From Fragilaria crotonensis (taxonomy: Eukaryota; Bacillariophyta; Fragilariophyceae; Fragilariales; Fragilariaceae), in assembly GCA_022925895.1 (NCBI GenBank), contig JAKSYS010000772.1, positions 1 to 26,447 on the forward strand: a stretch of 26,447 nucleotides of DNA, written 5' to 3'. The first letter of the stretch is position 1. Every line of letters starts with the position of its first letter. Both the position numbers and the translations under genes were made by a program. Positions 18,994 to 26,447 of this stretch are shown here, in pieces. Under the pieces are notes generated by a model. It saw nothing but the letters and a program-made list of their open reading frames with translations, had not been told where the DNA came from and searched no databases.

Positions 18994-20006
18994 TGGAATT
19001 CTGTGCTGGTTGGATTTGCTGCCGGTTTGTGTGCTCTGATCACAGACACTGCATGGTACGTAGCAGAGTCTGCAATCAGACTTGGAGATGCAGGAGATGA
19101 TCATGTAAATGTTTCTTTCAGATGCATTGGTGATGTTCATGACACCCTAGGATTGTTTGTAGTGAGCTTTCTTATTGGTTGAATCACAAGTCAATGCACA
19201 AGCCCCAAATATAGAGGGTGGGGTCCCTTTGTATTGCAAAATCTGAGGCTGCACTAGAAATGCAGAACAAATCTTCTGTCAGGGATTGTAGAGGTGTATC
19301 ATAAATGTTTTTGACACCCTAGGATTGTTTGTAGTGAGCTTACTTATTGGTTGAATCACAAGTCAATGCACAAGCCCCAAATATACAGGGTGCGGGGTCC
19401 CCTTTGTATTGCAAAATCTGAGGGCTGCACTAGAAATGCAGAAAAAATCTTCTGTCAGGGATTGTAGAGGGTGTATCATAAATGTTTTTGACACCCTAGG
19501 ATTGTTTGTTGTGAGCTTGCTTGTTGGTTGAATCACAAGTCAATGCACAAGCCCCAAATATACAGGGTGCGGGGTCTCCTTTGTATTGCAAAATCTGAGG
19601 GCTGCACTAGAAATGCAGAAAAAATGTTCTGCCAGGGTTTGTCAAGTTTGCATTGATGATATCGACGGTATCCTTTGACTGTAGTGGGGATATACACCCA
19701 TTGACTAGTGTGCAATTCAGTGTGTAATTTGCCACAATTGCTGATACAGGGCTTTCACGTAAATGAACATTCTGCAGTCAGATATTAATATTCTGCAGAA
19801 TTGATCTGTTGTGTTTTGATGCATATGTATGGATTGTATTGATGGCATCCTGAGATCCTCTCAATCTTTTATGCTTATTGACTTCTTGAAGATTCAATTA
19901 TGATACCAAAATGCTAACAAAAATACGCAAAAATGATCAATACTCAATCAATTTTGGATTTTGAAAAAATCCAAAACTGGCATTTACTCCATCATCAAAA
20001 GCCTGA
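18994..20006 (+). repeat. Left arm of a 2-kb inverted repeat (foldback-like)
   Basis: This 1013-bp arm is repeated in inverted orientation at 20221-21037 with very high similarity over long stretches, for example CTGATACAGGGCTTTCACGT near 19741 and its complement near 20463. The inner edge is near CTCCATCATC/CTCCATCAAC. Three tandem 175-bp units sit inside. Long inverted repeats containing tandem units and no transposase are typical of foldback elements (established for Drosophila FB). No clear target-site duplication was seen at the outer edges, so the mobile-element label is inference. A transcript through it would form a long double-stranded hairpin. Confidence 0.8.
19140..19640 (+). repeat. 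Three 175-bp tandem units in the left arm
   Basis: Units begin GACACCCTAGGATTG near 19140, 19313 and 19490 and carry AATCACAAGTCAATGCACAA, the CCCCAAATATA block and TTGTATTGCAAAATCTGAGG. Copies 2 and 3 are more like each other than copy 1. The right arm holds only about two units, which explains most of the length difference between arms. Confidence 0.8.
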
Positions 20007-20220
20007 GACTCATTGAGTGAAGCTCCCGCAATGATATTCGCTTTGGGAGTTAGTGTTGGTGTTAGCGACATATGTTAACATGAAATTTAGGATGCGATCA
20101 CATCTTATCTACTAGTATTGTAGTTACACAAATCAGAAGTACTTTATGTTCTGAGCTGATCAGTTGCACTATAACAACCCAAGCATCGACTTCCGTTACC
20201 GGAACTTCTGTAAATGAGTT
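20007..20220. other. Spacer between the arms of the inverted repeat
   Basis: This unique sequence of about 214 bp would be the loop of the foldback. No ORF, promoter or RNA gene was recognised in it. Confidence 0.6.
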
Positions 20221-21037
20221 TCAGGAGTTTGTTGATGGAGTAAATGCCAGTTTTGGATTTTTTCAAAATCCAAAATTGATTGATTGATCATTTTTGCGTA
20301 TTTTTTGTTAGCATTTTGGCATCATAATTGAATCTTCAAGAAGTCAATAAGCATAAAAGATTGAGAGGATCTCAGGATGCCATCAATACAATCCATACAT
20401 ATGCATCAAAACACAACAGATCAATTCTGCAGAATATTAATATCTGACTGCAGAATGTTCATTTACGTGAAAGCCCTGTATCAGGTGGTTACACACTGAA
20501 TTGCACACTAGTCAATGGGTGTATATCCCCACTACAATCAAAGGATACCGTCAATATCATCAATGCAAACTTGACAAACCCTGGCAGAACATTTTTTCTG
20601 CATTTCTAGTGCAGCCCTCAGATTTTGCAATACAAAGGGGACCCCGCACCCTGTATATTTGGGGCTTGTGCATTGACTTGTGATTCAACCAACAAGTAAG
20701 CTCACAACAAACAATCCTAGGGTGTCAAAAACATTTATGATACACCCTTGACAGTCTTTGACAGAAGATTTGTTCTGCATCTCCAATGTAGCACTCAGAT
20801 TTTGCAATACAAAGGGACCCCCTGTACATTTGGGGCTTGTGCATTGACTTGTGATTCAACCGATGAGTAAGCTCACTACTGGGTGTCATGAACATCACCA
20901 ATGCATCTGAAAGAAACATTTACATGATCATCTCCTGCATCTCCAAGTCTGATTGCAGACTCTGCTACGTACCATGCAGTGTCTGTGATCAGACGAGCAC
21001 ACAAACCGGCAGCAAATCCAACCAGCACAGAATTCCA
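20221..21037 (-). repeat. Right arm of the 2-kb inverted repeat
   Basis: This 817-bp sequence is the reverse complement of most of 18994-20006. It has about two of the 175-bp units (CACAAGCC-type blocks near 20640 and 20820 on the complementary strand) and ends near AATTCCA at 21031-21037. The satellite array starts about 100 bp further on. A 60-codon ORF appears in each arm (19533-19715 and 20501-20683), as expected from the repeat; it is not treated as a gene. Confidence 0.8.
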
Positions 21038-21133
21038 TTGCTGCTTATGATCATCCTGCATCATTCAGCACCATGGAACCAAGCTCCTTCTTGGCCAAGC
21101 CTGAACCTGTCAACTATGCAGATGCATGACAAT

Positions 21134-23401
21134 GAATGTGATTCCTTAGGCTTCAAACTGGGGACAAGTCATTGCCATTTGCTTCACCGGACTGCAACCA
21201 AAATTTCTGACAAGGTCAACAGTGACAACTGCTCAACAGGTTTTTGTCATGCAGTGCTATAAATGCCTGAGCATATTCTCAGATACATGACAATTATTCT
21301 ATAACAGCACGTTTTGCAATGAATGTGATTTCTAGGGCTTCAAACTGGGGACAACTTTCATTTTGCCTTACCTTGGGCAGCAAATGCTGCAATTCATGAC
21401 AAGGACAGGAGTGACAGCTGCTCCACAGGTTTTTGTCATGCAGTGCTACAAATGCCTGAGCATATTCTCAGATGCATGACAATGATTCTACCACAGCACT
21501 GTTTGCAATGAATGTGATTCCTTAGGTTTCAAACTGGGGACAAGCAACTGCCATTTTGCCTTACCTTGGGCAGCAAATGCTGCAATTCATGACAAGGACA
21601 GGAGTGACAGCTGCTCAACAGGTTTTTGTCATGCAGCGCTACAAATTCTTGTGTGTCTGAACAGATGCATAAAAATGATTCTATCACAGAACATTTTCCA
21701 ATGAATGTGATTCCTTAGGTTTCAAACTGGGGACAAGCAACTGCCATTTTGCTTCACCTTGGACTGCAACCAAAATTTCTGACAAGGTCAAGAGTGACAA
21801 CTGCTCAACAGGTTTTTGTCATGCAGTGCTATTAATGCCTGAGCATATTCTCAGATGCATGACAATGATTCTACCACAGCACTGTTTGCAATGAATGTGA
21901 TTTCTAGGGCTTCAAACTGGGGACAACTTTCATTTTGCCTTACCTTGGGCAGCAAATGCAATTCATGACAAGGACAGGAGTGACAGCTGCTCAACAGGTT
22001 TTTGTCATGCAGTGCTACAAATTCTTGTGTCTCTGATCAGATGCATAATAATGATTCTATCACAGAACATTTTCCAATGAATGTGATTCCTTAGGTTTCA
22101 AACTGGGGACAAGCAACTGCCATTTTGCTTCACCTTGGACTGCAACCAAAATTTCTGACAAGGTCAAGAGTGACAACTGTTCAACAGGTTTTTGTCATGC
22201 AGTGCTATAAATACCTGAGCATATTCTCAGATGCATGACAATGATTCTACCACAGCACTGTTTGCAATGAATGTGATTCCTTAGGTTTCAAACTGGGGAC
22301 AAGCAACTGCCATTTTGCCTTACCTTGGGCAGCAAATGCTGCAATTCATGACAAGGTCAACAGTGACAGCTGCTCAACAGGTTTTTGTCATGCAGTGCTA
22401 CAAATTCTTGTGTGTCTGATCAGATGCATAAAAATGATTCTATCACAGAACATTTTCCAATGAATGTGATTCCTTAGGTTTCAAACTGGGGACAAGCAAC
22501 TGCCATTTTGCTTCACCTTGGACTGCAACCAAAATTTCTGACAAGGTCAAGAGTGACAACTGCTCAACAGGTTTTTGTCATGCAGTGCTATTAATGCCTG
22601 AGCATATTCTCAGATGCATGACAATGATTCTACCACAGCACTGTTTGCAATGAATGTGATTTCTAGGGCTTCAAACTGGGGACAACTTTCATTTTGCCTT
22701 ACCTTGGGCAGCAAATGCAATTCATGACAAGGACAGGAGTGACAGCTGCTCAACAGGTTTTGTCATGCAGTGCTACAAATTCTTGTGTCTCTGATCAGAT
22801 GCATGATAATGATTCTATCACAGAACATTTTCCAATGAATGTGATTCCATAGGCTTCAAACTGGGGACAAGTAATTGCCATTTTGCTTCACCTTGGACTG
22901 CAACCAAAATTTTGGACAATGTCAAGAGTGACAACTGCTCAACAGGTTTTTGTCATGCAGTGCTATAAATGCCTGAGCATATTCTCAGATGCATGACAAT
23001 GATTCTATCACAGCACTGTTTGCAATGAATGTGATTTCTAGGGCTTCAAACTGGGGACAACTTTCATTTTGCCTTTCCTTGGGCAGCAAATGCAATTCAT
23101 GACAAGGACAGGAGTGAAAGCTGCTCAACAGGTTTTTGTCATGCAGTGCTACAAATTCTTGTGTCTCTGATCAGATGCATAAAAATGATTCTATCACAGA
23201 ACATTTTCCAATGAATGTGATTCCTTAGGCTTCAAACTGGGGACAAGTAATTGCCATTTTGCTTCACCGTGGACTGCAACAAAATTTCTGACAAGGTCAA
23301 GAGTGACAACTGCTCAACAGGTTTTTGTCATGCAGTGCTATTAATGCCTGAGCATATTCTCAGATGCATGACAATGATTCTGTCACCGATCATTCTTTGA
23401 T
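21134..23401 (+). repeat. Satellite array: 12 units of 185-193 bp in AB dimers
   Basis: Units starting GAATGTGATT begin at 21134, 21321, 21510, 21703, 21893, 22079, 22269, 22462, 22652, 22837, 23027 and 23213, with a degenerate GAATATGACT start at 23402. Every unit holds TTCAAACTGGGGACAA, and GTCATGCAG followed by GCTA. Two types alternate for most of the array. Type A has CTTGGACTGCAACCAAAATT and a CCTGAGCATATTCTCAG end; type B has CTTGGGCAGCAAATG and a TTCTTGTGT end. The period is therefore a dimer of about 375-383 bp. Units 2-3 are hybrids or variants. No long ORF runs through it. The array could be local satellite DNA or part of a large element with the adjoining inverted repeat. Confidence 0.9.
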
Positions 23402-23713
23402 GAATATGACTTCTCAGTTACCAGCCACTTAGCACTGATATGGGCAATAGTGCTACTTTTGCACTATCATGCCTCATAACAGCGCCACAGCACCACAAAC
23501 CATCATCATCAGGTGTAAAGATAACAGGAATTGGACCTCCTTAATGTGTCTTTCTTATTGGCAACATTGTGCTTATTCTTCCCTGACTGGTGGTGCAGGG
23601 CTCCTCTTTTCTACACACCAACGACGAGTATACACTATACACAACACACCTGGTTCTTCGTAGTCACATTTTATGACTACTGATTGATTACCCCACAATG
23701 CTGGTAGTAGTCA
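23402..23713. other. DNA right of the satellite array
   Basis: A degenerate half-unit of the satellite is followed by unique sequence. A 64-codon plus-strand ORF (23469-23663) has no recognisable features. No gene was seen. Confidence 0.45.
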
Positions 23714-24310
23714 GTGGTCAGCAGTAGTCAGTCATCATCAGTTGTTAATCAAGTTTTGACTATACTTGGCACCGTGATTAGCAAACCCTGCCCGCATTAC
23801 CGTGAAACCCTAACTCTAAACACGATTCCAATTATACAATTATACAACACCCTCAAAAATGGAGTGGTATTATACCACGGTATAATACAATTTGTACTAT
23901 ACCCATACGAAACATACACATCCATAGGTAGCACACAAGATTTAACAAGCAACAGGCGCTCCAAGGGACGCTCACACCAGTCACACAGAAGTAGCGACGT
24001 TAATGGGCAAGTTCGAAGGAGAGGATCACTTCAATCAGCTTCAAGCAAGGCCGATTCTGATGTTCAAGAGTGCATGAAAGCCGAGGACAACGACATGCTC
24101 GGTGAGTTTTCTGACGCGACGAGACTGGATCCGAAGAATTTTGAACTTCGACCTCATCCTACAGATAACTCCGATTTACCGATATCGATGTTAGCAAGCC
24201 TTCTTTGCTTGAAGCTTGCTGATGCCATCAGCAAGGTCTATCTCGGACGACTCAGCCGCGATGGACTGCAGGAAGAACTAAAAGCATCTGGACGTTCACC
24301 ATCGGAATAG
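23714..24310 (+). CDS. Unrecognised ORF, possibly a 3' exon
   Basis: The frame is open from 23714 to the stop at 24310, but the first in-frame ATG is at 24074 (MKAEDNDMLGEFSD), which would give only 78 residues. The part before it crosses the palindrome at 23867. After about 23930 the product looks more protein-like: an Arg/Ser-rich stretch (NRRSKGRSHQSHRSS) followed by an acidic segment and a helix-like end (LASLLCLKLADAISKVYLGRL). A 3' exon beginning after an acceptor such as CCATAG near 23927 would fit, but no partner exon was identified. No family was recognised. Confidence 0.35.
   Translation: MVSSSQSSSVVNQVLTILGTVISKPCPHYRETLTLNTIPIIQLYNTLKNGVVLYHGIIQFVLYPYETYTSIGSTQDLTSNRRSKGRSHQSHRSSDVNGQVRRRGSLQSASSKADSDVQECMKAEDNDMLGEFSDATRLDPKNFELRPHPTDNSDLPISMLASLLCLKLADAISKVYLGRLSRDGLQEELKASGRSPSE
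23867..23888. repeat. 22-bp palindrome, right counterpart of that at 17634
   Basis: Ten-base arms GTATTATACC and GGTATAATAC are separated by AC. The left counterpart shares TATTATACCAC and GGTATAATAC. It sits about 480 bp right of the satellite array. Confidence 0.8.
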
Positions 24311-24964
24311 CTAAAAATAGCAATGGTTCGTTAGGCACAGCCATCTGTCATTCTCATCTGTGTCGTGCGTCCAAAGTCTCTATATAACGTGTTGTTTGGA
24401 TACGTGCACTCAGATGCAGAACGCAAAGTTACTATGTGTACACGATGCACATGCAACTTCAGTACCAGTCGTAAACTGCGCGGATCATCAATCCATCAGT
24501 TGGAAATCCATGAGTTAATACTTGTTGTGGTCATACCGCGGTACTCCATAACCAGTAGCACTGTACCAAGTAGCATAGTGTCTCATGTTCCCGTTCACTT
24601 ATAGACAGTAGTGGTGCTCAGTTCTCAGTTCTCAGTATGCTACGAAACAAGGGCACCACCGGAGTACTGTCGAGTATGGTACTACTATTAATTTAGTATT
24701 AAGTGTTCCACTGACACTGGAGTACAAGTACTGTACGCATGAACTACTGGAGTACAGTTCATTATCCCACATATGCATATCCATATATAGATATATGGTA
24801 TGGAGACTTCCGTTTTACCGAAGTGTGCTTCAGGATGCTCTGCGTTCGGAGTATTTCGCACTTTCGTCCCTTGCGGTAATGATACTCCAGTGATCCGAGT
24901 ACTGTACGTATCTTGTGGATGACATACGTGGTGTTGGGATTCACACACAAAAAGCGCAAGGACC
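24311..24964. other. Intergenic DNA rich in GTAC motifs, upstream of the DUF4239-like gene
   Basis: GGAGTAC and AGTACTGTAC motifs recur (24652-24685, 24719-24760, 24885-24910). A TATATAGATATATGG run lies near 24784-24798. This should include the promoter of the gene starting at 24965, but no specific site can be assigned. A minus-strand ORF at 24688-25250 overlaps the start of that gene and is considered chance. Confidence 0.5.
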
Positions 24965-26263
24965 ATGGGATATCCTCGTGTCGTCGTCCTGCCTTTCCTC
25001 CTCTCGCTTCTCTTCGCTTCAAGTGATGGTCTGATAACATCCTCACCAAGCAAGGTAATCTCATTCCCTCGTCTACAGCGGCTTTCAGTGTCGTTGAGCA
25101 ACAAAAATGACAAGGATAGTAGCAATCCAAAGAGCGCAAGTAGCAGCCACAATATTCCAATTTGGAAAAAGCGGCCGCACTCGTTTCAAAAACAGCCGCA
25201 ATGGAGATCAATGCAGATATCAACACCAAGGAAGATAGCAAGGGGTGCAATTGGTGACATTTTTGCGAGTTGGAGTTCCTTCGGTACTAGCAGGAATTGC
25301 GTCCACGTTTGCCTTCCCGGCATTGCCATGCTGCTAGCCTCGTCCATGAACAGCGCAGGTGTCTTTCAAGTCTTGTCGCAGGATTCATCACAATTTGTGC
25401 AAAACTTTTTGACCGTGGCAGGTCTGCTGTTCAGTATTTTGGTTGGACAGACGTATTATTTCATGTACCAACAGCAAGAAGCGGTTTACTATGCGCTGTT
25501 CAACGAAGTTACGGAGGCAAAATCGTTGGTCGAACAGGTAGCTCTTGTCTGTCAAGGGCGCGGCATTTACACGCAAGTTCTCAAGTCAATTTCTCAGTAC
25601 GTCCGAGATGATCTCAAAAATTTACAGGCCGATCCTGCCGTCCTGCTTTCCGCTCGTCCCATTGACGATCCCTTGGAATCTGTCATGTACATGACATCTG
25701 TCGGCGTCCCCTCCTCGGTCTACGAAACAGTCCGTAGTTTGCGACAGGCATGAGCTGGTCGTTTGGGTGCGTTGCAGCGCAAGTTGCCGCAAGTGCACAT
25801 GCTGTTGTTGTGGATTCTGGGCCTCATCGAACTAGTTAGCTTCCCCTTATTGGGTGCCGGGACACAAACAATTGGCGGGTACCGGATTTTGACAGTCGAG
25901 GGTGTCTTGTTTGGTGTCATGACATTTGGAATTGTCATGACCTTGCGGGTAAGTTGGTGAATGAGTTCGACAGTGGTGATGGAAAATGTAATCTTGCTTT
26001 CGAGATTACTCACACACCAAACACCATCGCAGGTGGTCGGAGAATTGTGGCGTCCTGCGGGCGGAGCTTACAATGTCGATGGAGTGCTCAGAACAATGGT
26101 GCGTGGATTGGAAGAAGAATTGGATGCACGCATGTCGGGTACCAAAGTCTATGCCGCATCGCAAAAGAGACCGTCAAGTCTCATCGAAGCCAGTGGATCG
26201 TCGATTCTGAAGGATGGTGCGCTTCCATCGACTCCGGACGACCTCGTGAAGGTCCGAGGTTGA
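24965..26263 (+). CDS. DUF4239-like multi-pass membrane protein (in-frame TGA)
   Basis: The ATG at 24965 starts a signal-peptide-like N terminus (VVVLPFLLSLLFASS). A basic low-complexity region follows, then a hydrophobic segment (about 146-167, LTVAGLLFSILVGQTYYF), an amphipathic helix (QQEAVYYALFNEVTEAKSL) and two C-terminal membrane helices (about 278-297 and 310-332) before ELWRPAGGAYNVD. This pattern, with the PxGGAYNVD end after the last helix, resembles DUF4239/bestrophin-like proteins, which often reside in plastid or other membranes; targeting is not certain. The frame contains a TGA at 25751-25753, after which family-like sequence (GRLGALQRKLP) resumes without a shift. CGA to TGA is the simplest explanation. 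An intron is clear at 25949-26032. Total about 404 residues counting the TGA. Confidence 0.65.
25949..26032 (+). other. GT-AG intron of 84 nt in the DUF4239-like gene
   Basis: The donor GTAAGT follows CTTGCGG and the acceptor ATCGCAG precedes GTGGTCGG. The intron is phase 0, contains an in-frame TGA, and its removal joins VMTLR to VVGELWRP, restoring a continuous membrane helix and the conserved end. Its length suits small introns of diatoms. Confidence 0.85.
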
Positions 26264-26447
26264 TTTGTTCTAGTAGAGATCCGTCGATCCTGCACGTGAT
26301 GTTAACCTGATGAGTATAGAATGGCCGAGTATTACCTTGCGGCAATATTGTGTAGTAAACTGTGCAGTAGTACAGGAATTTGACACTTGTTTGATGTGTC
26401 ACTAAACTCGAAGGCTGTCCTGTTGGCACCGGTGACGAATGTATTAT
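26264..26447. other. Downstream sequence at the window edge
   Basis: This should hold the 3' untranslated region of the DUF4239-like gene. No gene or clear signal was seen. Confidence 0.4.

Noticed and set aside
19533..20683. Two 60-codon ORFs, nearly identical, on opposite strands
   Set aside because: They exist because the DNA is an inverted repeat; there is no domain and no sign of coding constraint.
18994..21037. Autonomous transposon
   Set aside because: No transposase ORF, and no target-site duplication found at the outer edges; only a foldback-like structure can be supported.
21134..23401. CRISPR-like array
   Set aside because: The repeats are about 190 bp and contiguous, with no unique spacers and no cas genes; it is a satellite.
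24688..25250. Minus-strand ORFs of 154 and 162 codons
   Set aside because: They overlap the start of the DUF4239-like gene, differ in frame from each other and show no domain.
25751..25753. Selenocysteine codon
   Set aside because: Diatoms do make selenoproteins, but no redox-site context or downstream SECIS-like hairpin was seen; a nonsense change is simpler.

Overview
The window looks like nuclear DNA of a diatom, probably a raphid pennate of the Seminavis type; this is inference from gene content, not a database result. The pointers are membrane-anchored proteins with 24-residue plant-type leucine-rich repeats (LRRs), an EF-hand/PS-rich single-pass membrane protein of a kind common in diatoms, a DUF4239-like membrane protein, short GT-AG introns (84 nt, and a possible 51 nt), and wide gene spacing with much repetitive DNA. 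No rRNA, tRNA, operon or CRISPR array was recognised.

Layout. 0.2-2.2 kb: LRR membrane protein gene on the minus strand. 3.75-4.87 kb: a tandem paralogue in the same orientation, broken by a frameshift. 5.28-6.58 kb: a hAT-type DNA transposon with matching 8-bp target-site duplications and an unrecognised, possibly spliced cargo ORF. 7.15-12.39 kb: one large minus-strand gene for a secreted or surface protein with an EF-hand, a PS/T-rich stalk, a transmembrane helix and a very long acidic Ser/Asp-rich tail. 13.18-14.70 kb: a minus-strand FAD/NAD(P) oxidoreductase gene whose reading frame slips four times within about 170 bp. 15.3-17.7 kb: weak, unrecognised ORFs. 17.6-23.9 kb: a gene-poor repeat block with a 2-kb inverted repeat (arms about 1.0 and 0.8 kb, nested 175-bp tandem units) followed directly by about 12 copies of a 185-193-bp satellite arranged as AB dimers; a TATTATACC/GGTATAATA palindrome lies at each edge. 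23.7-24.3 kb: an unrecognised ORF, perhaps a 3' exon. 24.97-26.26 kb: a plus-strand DUF4239-like gene with one clear intron and an in-frame TGA.

The genes do not form an obvious pathway. The recurring themes are local duplication, mobile and foldback DNA, GTAC-dense intergenic sequence, and reading-frame damage. At least four genes (two LRR genes, the oxidoreductase, the DUF4239-like gene) show frame slips or an internal stop relative to what their families or their paralogue predict. Either the assembly carries residual indels or this is a decaying, repeat-rich region; re-sequencing would separate the two. The most striking structures are the hAT insertion, the large inverted repeat and the dimeric satellite.
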